From the NCBI GenBank assembly GCA_030613615.1, contig JAUWLR010000006.1, positions 1-43,863 on the forward strand: DNA of 43,863 bases. The letters are read 5' to 3'. Within the stretch, counting starts at the first letter, position 1. Each line of letters opens with the position of its first letter. The position numbers were made by a program, and so were the translations under genes. The notes below the pieces were generated by a model, which had not been told where the DNA came from, did not search any database, and worked only from the letters and a program-made list of their open reading frames with translations. Below are positions 18,709 through 27,671 of the stretch, piece by piece. The stretch is from Candidatus Eiseniibacteriota bacterium (GTDB lineage: Bacteria; Joyebacterota; Joyebacteria; Joyebacterales; Joyebacteraceae).

Positions 18709-18853
18709 CAAAGAACGACCACGCGCCTGCATTCGTGGCAGGCGTCGAGCCGTCGGAGGTCGAACAGCTCTATATCGGTGGCGCCGCGATCGTACCGTCG
18801 TGGTGCCAAAGGGATCGTGCAGCGCAACACCGGTGCCCCCCCAGCGGGACCGC

Positions 18854-18869
18854 CCCGAACATGTTCGGG
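18854..18869. promoter_or_regulatory. 16-bp perfect palindrome CCCGAACATGTTCGGG upstream of second tonB
   Basis: direct reading; 50 bp upstream of the ORF start at 18904. Confidence 0.55.
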
Positions 18870-18918
18870 CGCCATACCTGCGTAGGTCGATTGTCTACCG
18901 GGAGTGGGGGGACACGAG

Positions 18919-19542
18919 ATGAGTACCTGGCCGACCGCCGAGCAGATACTCAAGGACGAGCACCCGCGGATCCTGAGAGTTGCGGTTCTCCTGGCCCTGT
19001 TGATTCACGCCGTTGCGTTTGTGGCGACGCCGTCGTTCACCGTTGAGCCCTACAGGCTCAGAGAGGATGGGCCGCCTCCCATCACGCCAGTTGTGGTGTC
19101 CTGGGAGCGCAGCGAGCCCCTGCGGCCTGCGCCGAAGCCGCCGGCAGTGCGGGAGTTCGCGCCCTCGATGGATGCGAACGCGGACGCGACGATCGACGGC
19201 ACGTCGTATGACCCTCTGAGCGCGGCTCCGGTGGAGCCGGTGCCCCTGGGCACTCCCAGGGTGCTGGACGTCTTCGAGGTGCCGCCCAAGCTGGTCCTGC
19301 GGATTCGGCCCGTCTACCCCGAACTGGCACAGCAGGCCGAACTCGAGGGGGTCGTGGGGCTTCTGATCGTGGTCGATGAGGCCGGGAACGTCGTCAGCGC
19401 GGACGTCGTGCGATCCGTTCCCGGGCTCGACAGGGCTGCGATCGACGCAATCCTGCAATGGAAGTACGAACCGGCTCTACAGAGGGACGTTCCCGTTCGG
19501 GTGCGCATCTTCCAGTCGGTCCGTTTCCGGCTTCGCGACTGA
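18919..19542 (+). CDS. tonB: TonB family energy transducer (copy 2)
   Basis: 'RPVYPELAQQAELEGVVGLLIVVDEAGNVVSADVVRSVPGLDRAAIDAILQWKYEPA'; ORF opens at 18904. Confidence 0.92.
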   Translation: MSTWPTAEQILKDEHPRILRVAVLLALLIHAVAFVATPSFTVEPYRLREDGPPPITPVVVSWERSEPLRPAPKPPAVREFAPSMDANADATIDGTSYDPLSAAPVEPVPLGTPRVLDVFEVPPKLVLRIRPVYPELAQQAELEGVVGLLIVVDEAGNVVSADVVRSVPGLDRAAIDAILQWKYEPALQRDVPVRVRIFQSVRFRLRD

Positions 19543-19627
19543 GTTCCCCCGGAGTGGTTTCGGGGGCAGGTGGCCGGGTTCAGATTATGCTCGAACCCGC
19601 TAAACATGATGACGGAGAGTGGTGTCT

Positions 19628-19661
19628 CAAAGGGCAGCGCGGGCCTTAGCGTTGCCCTTTG
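19628..19661. other. intergenic hairpin CAAAGGGCAGCG / CGTTGCCCTTTG
   Basis: 12-bp stem with one G-T position, 10-nt loop, after the Ton operon. Confidence 0.55.
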
Positions 19662-19751
19662 ATTGTGAATAGCGCGGGCGCTGCCGCGTATTAGGAGGAA
19701 AGGGACCCGCGGGCTGTAGGGAACGGGATCCACAGGAAAGGGGATGCGACA

Positions 19752-20549
19752 ATGGCGGAGCTAAACGAGAGCCGGGACGCAGCAACCCCCGCGCCGGCGC
19801 AGCCTGAGGGCGCGAGGAGCGGGATCGTAGGCTGGATAACGGGCGTCTTCATGGACCCCGGGGCCACCTTCCAGGGCATCGCGGACAGTGTGGAACGAAC
19901 CTCTCCGACCGACCCGAACAAGACGAAGGACATGTCCAAGTGGTGGCTCCCCGTTCTCATCACTATCGTCGTGGGCATCGGGATCGCCCTCTACACGGTC
20001 CCCACTTTCATCGCCCCGATGCAGGCAGACGTCATCCGTGAAGCCGTGATGGAGCGCGGCGGAGCGGCGGCCGACGCCGAGCAGGCGATCAAGATGTCGG
20101 GTGCGATGATGGTGCCGATGTCGCTCGTAGGGGTGATTGTCGCCACGTTCCTCATCGTCTTCGCAGCTGCCGGTATCGTTCACCTGGTGATGAAGATGGT
20201 TGGCGCGAAGGGCAGATTCAGACACGCCAGAGCCGTCGTGGCGTGGAGCATGTTGATCACGACCCTCGGGAGCCTCATCAAGCTGCCCATAATGATCGCG
20301 AAGAGCTCGATGATAGTGGAGACGGGGCCGTCGCTCTTCTTCAAGGACCTCGAGCCCTCCGATCGTCTCTTCAAGTTTCTCAGCGGCTTCGACATCTTCA
20401 CCATCTGGTGGATGGTGGTGATGATTGTCGCGCTGGCCGTCGCCTACCGGGCCTCAAGGGGCAAGGCGGTCGTGGCCGTCGCGGTTCTCTGGATACTGTT
20501 GATACTGATCTCGACCTTTACACCAGGAGGCATGGGTGCGGGTATGTAG
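19752..20549 (+). CDS. YIP1-family membrane protein
   Basis: N-terminal 'GWITGVFMDPGATFQGIAD' and multiple TM segments typical of bacterial YIP1-domain proteins. Confidence 0.75.
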   Translation: MAELNESRDAATPAPAQPEGARSGIVGWITGVFMDPGATFQGIADSVERTSPTDPNKTKDMSKWWLPVLITIVVGIGIALYTVPTFIAPMQADVIREAVMERGGAAADAEQAIKMSGAMMVPMSLVGVIVATFLIVFAAAGIVHLVMKMVGAKGRFRHARAVVAWSMLITTLGSLIKLPIMIAKSSMIVETGPSLFFKDLEPSDRLFKFLSGFDIFTIWWMVVMIVALAVAYRASRGKAVVAVAVLWILLILISTFTPGGMGAGM

Positions 20550-20565
20550 GAGGAAGGGCAAGCAC

Positions 20566-21846
20566 ATGGGCGCGGCGCTGGTCTGTGCCACGCTCGTGTG
20601 CACGGTCCTCACGGTTTCCGTCCTCCCCGCGCGGGCCAGGGTCTACACGCTCGAGGAGTGCATAGAGGTCGCACTCGTGGAGAACACGACCTTGGCACGG
20701 GCCAGAGAGGACCTGAGGGGCGCCGACGCGAGCGTGATGTCCGGCTGGTCCGGCGTGCTGCCGCACGTGTCCGCGGGTGCAACCGCCAGCGATAACCTGG
20801 CGGTCTTAGAAGGAGTGGACATCAAGTCCGAGGGCCTGACGGGGAGCATCAGCCTCTCGCAGACTCTCTTCGACGGTTCCACGTTCGCCAGAATCGCAGG
20901 CACTCACCGGGGCAGGACGGCCGCGGAGCTCTCGCTTGAGTTCACCCGGCGTGAGATCGTGTTCGAGACCAAGCGGGCCTACTACAGCCTGCTGAGAGCC
21001 GTCCAGCTGCGAGACGTGCAGGAAGAGGCCGTCGATCTGGTTCGCGAGCAGCTGAGGAAGACGCAGAGTCTGTTCGACCTCGGATCGGCTTCGAAGTCGG
21101 ATCTCCTGAAGGCTCAGGTCCAGATCGGCGAGGCCGAGCTGGCCTTCATCGCGACCGACAAGGCGGCCGAGATCGCTCGGGCGGGGCTCGCGCTCACGCT
21201 CGGGATCGACGTGACGACCGAGATAGAGGCCGTCGATCCGCCGGAAGACAGGCTGGAGGAGGAGATCACGGACTTCGACATCGAGGCTGCGATCTCGTCC
21301 AGGCTGGACATCAAGGCGTGGGAGGAGTTGCTCGTGGCGGCCCGCCGCTCCCTGCTTTCATCCCAGGCGGGCTGGTGGCCGGAACTCAACCTCTCGATGT
21401 CCTACTCGAGGGGAGTGGGCTCGCACTGGCTCGGAGATCTCTTCGAGGACGCGAGCGAGAACTACACGCGGTCGACCAGCGTCAGGCTGTCTCTTCCCAT
21501 CTTCAACGGGCTGGCGACGAAGGCAAGCGTCGACGGCAGCAGGTCGTCGCTGCGCTCGTACGAGATCTCCCTGCGAAGCGCCAGGCTTTCGGCCGCATAT
21601 GAGATCGAGAGCGCAAGACTCTCCGCAGAAGAAGGAAGACGCAGTGTCGAGGTCGCGCGGCAGTCTGTCCTCCAGGCCGAAGAGGACCTCAGAGTTTCGG
21701 AGGAGCGGTTCCGCCTGAGGGCGGCGAGCATGCTCGAACTGATAGACGCAAGAGTTGCGTACTCACGTGCCCGCGCGGGGCTGGTGGATGCGCGCTTCAA
21801 CTACGAGATAGCGAAGGCGGAACTCAAGCTCGCGCTTGGGCTGTAG
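20566..21846 (+). CDS. TolC family outer membrane efflux protein
   Basis: 'YTLEECIEVALVENTTLARAREDL' and paired coiled-coil repeats; ATG 20566 preceded by aggagg; ORF opens at 20536. Confidence 0.9.
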   Translation: MGAALVCATLVCTVLTVSVLPARARVYTLEECIEVALVENTTLARAREDLRGADASVMSGWSGVLPHVSAGATASDNLAVLEGVDIKSEGLTGSISLSQTLFDGSTFARIAGTHRGRTAAELSLEFTRREIVFETKRAYYSLLRAVQLRDVQEEAVDLVREQLRKTQSLFDLGSASKSDLLKAQVQIGEAELAFIATDKAAEIARAGLALTLGIDVTTEIEAVDPPEDRLEEEITDFDIEAAISSRLDIKAWEELLVAARRSLLSSQAGWWPELNLSMSYSRGVGSHWLGDLFEDASENYTRSTSVRLSLPIFNGLATKASVDGSRSSLRSYEISLRSARLSAAYEIESARLSAEEGRRSVEVARQSVLQAEEDLRVSEERFRLRAASMLELIDARVAYSRARAGLVDARFNYEIAKAELKLALGL

Positions 21847-21877
21847 GCTCAACGGGGCGACGGAGGGGGTAGCTCTC

Positions 21878-23125
21878 GTGCTCAAGAAGAGGAGGAACAT
21901 CCTCATCGTGGCCGGTGTGGTCGTGGTCATCGCCGCGGCCGTCATCGGTAACCTCGGATTGGACAGGAAGGACAGAACCGAGGTCAGCGTCGACGAGGTC
22001 GAGCGCGGGACGCTCGTCGCCACGGTCTCCGGCCCCGGCAGAGTGCGGGCTGAGACCACCGTGCAGATAAGCGCCAGTCTGATGGGGCGCGTCGTCGACC
22101 TGGGCGTCGACGAGGGAGACGTCGTCGAGCGCGGACAGTTCCTGCTCAGGCTGGAGGACGTCTACTACCGTTCGCACGTGGAGCAGGCCAGGGCGCGGCT
22201 CGAGCGAAGCGAGGCCGAGTGCGCGACGGCGGAACGGAATCTGTCGGACGCCCTGGAGCAGTTCGCACTGTCGCACATCTCTGAGAAGGAGCGCGACGAC
22301 TTCGAAACGCGCGCGATCGCGTACAGACAGAGCTGCGCCGAGGCCGCCGCCTCGCTCAGAGCTGCAGTGGATCAGCTGGACAAGACCGTCTTCCACTCGC
22401 CGATCGACGGCATCGTTACCCGACTGAACGTCGAGGAGGGCGAGAACGTCGTCAGCGGGCTGATGAACCAGCCGGGCACGGTCATCTTGACCATCTCGGA
22501 CCTGTCGCACATGGAAGTGGAGGTCGAGATCGACGAGACCGACATAGTCGACATCGAGATGGGGCAGCTCGCCGAGATCGACGTCGAGGCCCTCATCGAC
22601 ACCCTCCTTCCCGGGAGGGTCACGGAGGTCGGCAACTCAGGGCTGACCAGCATGGCCGGGACCCAGGAGGAAGTCACCAGCTTTCTCGTGACGGTCCTGC
22701 TGGACGAGACTCACCCTGGCTTAAGGCCCGGTATGACTGCCACCGTCGAGATCGTTACCGCGGAACACGAAGATGTTCTCAACGTGCCGATCCAGGCCGT
22801 GGCGTCACGCACCGAGTCTGAGCTCGAAGAAGAGGCAGACGGCGACAAGAACGGCGATCAGGACAAGCCGAAGCGCAAGCGCAGCGAGCGCGAGGAGGAG
22901 AAAGAGATCGAGGGCGTCTTCATCATCGACGACGAAGATCAGGCGAGGTTCGTTCCCGTCGAGACCGGCATTGCCGACGAGCTCTCGATCGAAGTGACGG
23001 GCGATCTCGAGGAGGGCCAGAAGGTGGTCTCGGGGCCCTACAAGGTCCTCAGGAAGCTGAAGAACGGTGAGGACCTGAAGGTCGAAGAGGAAGAGGAGAA
23101 GTCGTCCAAAGAGACGGAGGAGTAG
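21878..23125 (+). CDS. HlyD/MacA-like periplasmic adaptor subunit
   Basis: GTG start, N-terminal TM, 'GRVVDLGVDEGDVVERGQFLLRLED' lipoyl-like domain, 'DGIVTRLNVEEGENV'. Confidence 0.9.
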   Translation: MLKKRRNILIVAGVVVVIAAAVIGNLGLDRKDRTEVSVDEVERGTLVATVSGPGRVRAETTVQISASLMGRVVDLGVDEGDVVERGQFLLRLEDVYYRSHVEQARARLERSEAECATAERNLSDALEQFALSHISEKERDDFETRAIAYRQSCAEAAASLRAAVDQLDKTVFHSPIDGIVTRLNVEEGENVVSGLMNQPGTVILTISDLSHMEVEVEIDETDIVDIEMGQLAEIDVEALIDTLLPGRVTEVGNSGLTSMAGTQEEVTSFLVTVLLDETHPGLRPGMTATVEIVTAEHEDVLNVPIQAVASRTESELEEEADGDKNGDQDKPKRKRSEREEEKEIEGVFIIDDEDQARFVPVETGIADELSIEVTGDLEEGQKVVSGPYKVLRKLKNGEDLKVEEEEEKSSKETEE

Positions 23126-23128
23126 CGG

Positions 23129-23806
23129 GTGCTGATCGAACTCCGTGACATGTTCAAGACGTACGAGGTCGGCACCCAGCAGGTCCACGCGCTGCGCGAC
23201 ATATCGTTGTCGATCGAGGAGAACGAATACGTGGCCATCATGGGTCCGTCGGGCTCCGGGAAGTCGACTCTGATGAATATCGTGGGGTGTCTCGACACGC
23301 CCACCGAAGGTTCGTATCTACTGAAGGGCACGGAGGTCGCCGCGCTCGATGACGATGAGCTGGCGGAGATCAGAAGCGCCGAGATCGGCTTCGTGTTCCA
23401 GACTTTCAACCTCTTGCCCCGAATGACCGCGTTCCAGAACGTGGAGCTCCCGCTGATATACGGCAGGGCCGCGAGGCACACGCGCGCCGAGCGCGTCTGG
23501 GAGACGATGGATGCCGTCGGCCTGAGAGATCGGGCGCATCACCGCCCCAACGAGCTCTCCGGCGGGCAGCGGCAGCGTGTGGCCATCGCCAGGGCGCTCA
23601 TCAACCGGCCCTCCATCATCCTGGCCGATGAGCCGACCGGGAACCTGGACTCGGTGACGGGCGAGGAGATCATGCAGATCTTCCGTGCGCTGAGCGATGC
23701 GGGCAACACCATCATCCTGGTGACGCACGAGCAGTACATCGCCGAGCACGCCACCCGCATCGTGGAGCTCCTCGACGGACGGATCGCGAGCGACACGACG
23801 ACCTGA
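23129..23806 (+). CDS. ABC transporter ATP-binding protein, MacB/LolD type
   Basis: Walker A 'GPSGSGKST', signature 'LSGGQRQR', Walker B '[12 protein letters not shown]'. Confidence 0.95.
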   Translation: MLIELRDMFKTYEVGTQQVHALRDISLSIEENEYVAIMGPSGSGKSTLMNIVGCLDTPTEGSYLLKGTEVAALDDDELAEIRSAEIGFVFQTFNLLPRMTAFQNVELPLIYGRAARHTRAERVWETMDAVGLRDRAHHRPNELSGGQRQRVAIARALINRPSIILADEPTGNLDSVTGEEIMQIFRALSDAGNTIILVTHEQYIAEHATRIVELLDGRIASDTTT

Positions 23807-23830
23807 GCATCCCGCTCGGCGGTCGGCCGT

Positions 23831-23852
23831 GGGACGCTCGAGTGAGCGTCCC
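23831..23852 (+). other. intercistronic hairpin GGGACGCTC-GAGT-GAGCGTCCC
   Basis: 9-bp perfect stem; GTG at 23842 lies at loop/stem boundary. Confidence 0.6.
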
Positions 23853-25098
23853 CGGGACGGGGATCCGCCAAGGTATCGCCAAAGCCATGGAATTCCGCGA
23901 GACATTGCTGAGCTCCATCCGAACGCTCCGGTCGCACAAGATGCGGTCGTTGCTCACCATGCTCGGCATCGTGATCGGCACCGGCTCGCTCGTGTCGGTC
24001 ATGTCGCTCATCGCAGGGCTCAACAGCAGCGTCTCCGCCCAGTTTCAGTCGGTCGGGACCGACATCATCTCGGTCAGCCGCTACCCCTGGGTGCAGATGG
24101 GGAACTCGGAGGATTACAAGGACCGCAAGCACATCACGCTCGAGGACGCGGCGGCCGTCGGGCGTCTTCGCTCCGTGGGGCTGGTGGCGGCGAACATCCA
24201 CACGCGGCGGCACATCGCGCACGACGGGCGAGTCATGAAGTACACGCTCGTCTCGGGCAGCACGGCCGAGTACGAGATCATAGACAACTACCTCGTGGAG
24301 GAGGGGCGCTTCATCACGGACCTCGATGTCGGGCGCCGCAGACAATCCGTGGTCATCGGCGCGGACGTCGCGGGCGAGCTCTTCCCGGTCCGAGACCCGC
24401 TCGGCAAGGAGATTCGCGTGGGCGGGAGGCGTTTCACTGTTGTCGGGGTCCTCAAGTCGAAGGGCGACATCTTCGGGGAGAGCCTGGACGACCTGGTCAT
24501 CATACCGATCACCACCTTCCAGAAGGCATACGGCTCGCGCCGCTCCGTCGTCATCGACTGTTCTCCGGCCGAGGGCGTTTCCATCGAACGGACGATGGAC
24601 GACATCAGGCAGGTGATGCGCACGAGAAGAGGGGTTCCCAGGGGCGAGCCCGACGACTTCGCCATCAACACGCAGGAAGATCTGATGTCGGCATACAACA
24701 CCCTCACCGGAGTTCTCTACTTCGCCATGACGGGCATCGTGGGACTGGCTCTCCTGGTCGGCGGCATCGGCGTGATGAACGTCATGCTGGTCTCCGTCGC
24801 GGAGAGGACCCGTGAGATCGGTGTCCGGAAAGCGATAGGTGCGCGGAGGGGCGACATCACCTCGCAGTTTCTGATCGAGTCGATCATCCTGACCGGGATC
24901 GGCGGCGCGATGGGCATAGCGGGAGGGGCGGGGATAGCGCTCCTGGTCAAGGCTGTGACTCCGCTGCCTGCCGAGGTGACGGTCGGGGCGGTCGCGCTGG
25001 CCGCGGCGTTCGCCGGCATTACCGGCGTCGCCTTCGGTGTCTACCCGGCTCTCCGAGCGGGCAGGCTCAGGCCCATAGAGGCGCTGAGGTACGAATGA
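23842..25098 (+). CDS. ABC transporter permease, MacB/FtsX family
   Basis: 'LRSHKMRSLLTMLGIVIGTGSLVSVMS', 'VGGIGVMNVMLVSVAERTREIGVRKAIGA'; true start may be ATG 23887. Confidence 0.92.
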   Translation: MSVPGTGIRQGIAKAMEFRETLLSSIRTLRSHKMRSLLTMLGIVIGTGSLVSVMSLIAGLNSSVSAQFQSVGTDIISVSRYPWVQMGNSEDYKDRKHITLEDAAAVGRLRSVGLVAANIHTRRHIAHDGRVMKYTLVSGSTAEYEIIDNYLVEEGRFITDLDVGRRRQSVVIGADVAGELFPVRDPLGKEIRVGGRRFTVVGVLKSKGDIFGESLDDLVIIPITTFQKAYGSRRSVVIDCSPAEGVSIERTMDDIRQVMRTRRGVPRGEPDDFAINTQEDLMSAYNTLTGVLYFAMTGIVGLALLVGGIGVMNVMLVSVAERTREIGVRKAIGARRGDITSQFLIESIILTGIGGAMGIAGGAGIALLVKAVTPLPAEVTVGAVALAAAFAGITGVAFGVYPALRAGRLRPIEALRYE

Positions 25099-26396
25099 CG
25101 AGACCAGGCAACATGAGCGCGCTGTCGCCCGGCGCCGCGGGACGTGCAGCTCCCCGCGCGGCCCACGTTCCTGCGAACCGCTTCCTCGAGAGCGTGCTCG
25201 CCGCTTTCAAGGCGATCCGCGCGAACAAGATGCGTGCGATCCTGACCGCGCTCGGCATCATGATCGGCGTCATGAACGTCGTTGCGATGGTCGCTCTGAT
25301 CTCGGGTATCAACACGAGCGTCATGGACCTCTTCCGAACGATGGGAACCAACACCTTCACCGTGATGAAGATGCCGGCGGGGAATGTCAACTACGAGCAG
25401 TACCTGGAGTACATCAAACGGCCGGACTTCACCTACGGGGACGCGGAGGCGGTCGAGGAGATCTGCCCGGCCGTCGAGGCCATTTCTCCCCAGACGTTCG
25501 TTCTGAGGAAGGTCAGGCGCGGCTCCGAGTCGACCAAGAACATCGCCATCATGGGCGTGACACCGGAGTACCAGTACGTGTCCGACAGCGCCGTCGGAGA
25601 CGGCCGCTTCTTCGCCTGGCCGGAGTCGGACCGGCGGAGACAGGTCGCCGTGCTGGGGCACCCCGTGGCCGAGCATCTCTTCCCGGGGGAGGACCCGCTC
25701 GGGAAGCACGTCTTGATCGGCAACCGCCGCTTCACCGTCGTCGGCGTGATGACTCCTCTTGGCCAGATGTTCGGCCAGAGTCTCGACGACTACGTCATAG
25801 TCCCCTACAAGACGATCAACAAGGTCTTCGGTGAGCGGTTGACAACCCGGCTCTCCGTGAAGGCGGCGGGGTCGGAGGAGATGGATGAGGCAATGGAGCA
25901 GGTGACCCGCGTTCTCCGGTCGCGTCGACGGCTCAAGGCGGGAGACGAGAACAACTTCGAGATACTCACGCAGTCCCAGCTGGTGGAGATGTACGAGAAC
26001 CTGACGAAGGTCACGTGGATCGTCATGATAGGTATCTCCGCCATCGCGCTCATCGTCGGCGGCGTGGGCATAATGAACATCATGATGGTCTCGGTCACGG
26101 AGCGCACGCGGGAGATAGGCATCAGGAAGGCCGTGGGCGCCCGGTCGCGAGACGTTCTCACGCAGTTCCTGGTCGAGGCCGCGGTGCTGTCGGGGTTGGG
26201 AGGTCTTCTGGGGCTTGCGGCCGCGGTCGGTCTCGCCAAGCTCATCGACTCGGCCACACCGATGCCGGCCAGCGTGGAGCCGTGGTCGGTCTTTCTTGCG
26301 CTCGGGGTTTCGATCGCGGTAGGCGTGTTCTTTGGGTTCTACCCGGCCTCCAAGGCCGCGAAGATGGACCCCATAGTGGCACTGAGGCACGAGTAG
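25095..26396 (+). CDS. ABC transporter permease, MacB/FtsX family (second)
   Basis: 'IRANKMRAILTALGIMIGVMNVVAMV', 'VGGVGIMNIMMVSVTERTREIGIRKAVGA'; 4-bp overlap with preceding gene. Confidence 0.92.
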   Translation: MTRPGNMSALSPGAAGRAAPRAAHVPANRFLESVLAAFKAIRANKMRAILTALGIMIGVMNVVAMVALISGINTSVMDLFRTMGTNTFTVMKMPAGNVNYEQYLEYIKRPDFTYGDAEAVEEICPAVEAISPQTFVLRKVRRGSESTKNIAIMGVTPEYQYVSDSAVGDGRFFAWPESDRRRQVAVLGHPVAEHLFPGEDPLGKHVLIGNRRFTVVGVMTPLGQMFGQSLDDYVIVPYKTINKVFGERLTTRLSVKAAGSEEMDEAMEQVTRVLRSRRRLKAGDENNFEILTQSQLVEMYENLTKVTWIVMIGISAIALIVGGVGIMNIMMVSVTERTREIGIRKAVGARSRDVLTQFLVEAAVLSGLGGLLGLAAAVGLAKLIDSATPMPASVEPWSVFLALGVSIAVGVFFGFYPASKAAKMDPIVALRHE

Positions 26397-27662
26397 ATGC
26401 GAACTTCTACCTCCAGAACACTGATGACCGTCGCTCTGGTCCTTGCGGCGTCTCTCGCCGCTCGTGGAGCCCGGATGGACGCCGGCACACCGGCGAGCAT
26501 CGGGGGCGTCAGGTTCGCCGCCGACGTCGCCGTTGTTCCCTCGGCGGACGGCGAGGGCACGGTGAGAATCAGCTACGCCGTGATGTACGACGCGCTGCAC
26601 TTCCTGCGGCACGGGGACGGCTACCGCGCGCGGTACGAGATCACGGCCATCCTCTATGACAGGGAAGACCATCAGGTCACCGGCGACTCGTGGTGCGAGA
26701 TGGTCACGGTGGCGACCTACGACGAGACCAACGAGCGCAGCACAGCCAGAGCTGACGAGCTCCTGTTCTCCGTTCCGCCGGGGCGGTACAGCCTCAAGCT
26801 CGAGTTGACCAGTCTGGACACGAGGGCGGTGGGTACGATCGAGCGGGAGGTCACGGTTCCCCGGATGGTCCCCGGCGAGCTGAGTCTGGGTACCGTGCTC
26901 TTCGAGACCGGTGAAGCCGGTGGGGGTGAAGACGCCGCGGAGCCGGCCCTCAACCCCTCGCGGGCGTACGGTGAGGACCGCCCGGATGTCAGGGCCCGGA
27001 TCCCCGTCTACGGCACTCCGGATTCGCGCTACGCGATCGGGATCACGGTCAGAGACGCGCGCGGGCTTCTCAAAAAGAGCCACGAGGACACGCTGGTCCA
27101 GACGCACTTTCTGCGGGAGTACGTGTACGAGTTCACCGTCCTCGATCTCGAGGTGGGCGCGCACGTTCTCGAGGTGGAGGTGACCCCTCTGCCCGAGGGG
27201 GAGGAGGTCAGGGCCAGGTCGCGGTTCCGTGTCGTCACGTCACCCCTGAGCTGGGGTGAGGATGAGGAGAAGATGCTCGCACAGATCAGCTACGTGGCGA
27301 CACGAGACGAGATGGACTATCTCTCCAGTGTTCCTCCTGAGGAGAGAGGTCCGTTCTGGGACGAATTCTGGGCCGGGCGCGACCCGGACCCCGCTACGGA
27401 GTTCAACGAGTTCAAGGCGGAGTTCCTGAGGAGGCTCGGCTACGCGAACGCGCAGTTCAGGTCCATCGTCGAGGGCTGGCAGACCGACATGGGCCGCATC
27501 TACATCCAGTACGGTGAGCCCGACGACATCGATTCGCAGCCGATCGGGCAGATGCTGAACGCCTGGGAGATCTGGTACTATTACGGCCATCACGCGAAGT
27601 ACATCTTCGTTGACAAGGAGGGTTTCGGTGAGTTCGTTCTGCACGAGATCGCCCAGATCTGA
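26397..27662 (+). CDS. GWxTD domain-containing protein
   Basis: 'EGWQTDMGRIYIQYGEPDDIDSQP' and 'EIWYYYGHHAKYIFVDKEGFGEFVL'. Confidence 0.88.
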   Translation: MRTSTSRTLMTVALVLAASLAARGARMDAGTPASIGGVRFAADVAVVPSADGEGTVRISYAVMYDALHFLRHGDGYRARYEITAILYDREDHQVTGDSWCEMVTVATYDETNERSTARADELLFSVPPGRYSLKLELTSLDTRAVGTIEREVTVPRMVPGELSLGTVLFETGEAGGGEDAAEPALNPSRAYGEDRPDVRARIPVYGTPDSRYAIGITVRDARGLLKKSHEDTLVQTHFLREYVYEFTVLDLEVGAHVLEVEVTPLPEGEEVRARSRFRVVTSPLSWGEDEEKMLAQISYVATRDEMDYLSSVPPEERGPFWDEFWAGRDPDPATEFNEFKAEFLRRLGYANAQFRSIVEGWQTDMGRIYIQYGEPDDIDSQPIGQMLNAWEIWYYYGHHAKYIFVDKEGFGEFVLHEIAQI

Positions 27663-27671
27663 GGAGACAGC

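Noticed and set aside
18854-18869. LexA/SOS box interpretation of CGAACATGTTCG
   Set aside because: Half-sites are separated by 2 bp rather than the 4 bp of the Gram-positive SOS box, and the neighbouring gene is tonB, not a DNA repair gene
19543-19751. tRNA or small structured RNA gene
   Set aside because: No cloverleaf, T-loop GTTCGAAnC or CCA-adjacent acceptor stem found; only a simple hairpin
25041-27164. 707-aa minus-strand ORF
   Set aside because: Shadow of the plus-strand permease and GWxTD genes; Arg/His/Asp/Gly-rich low-information translation typical of antisense frames in high-GC DNA
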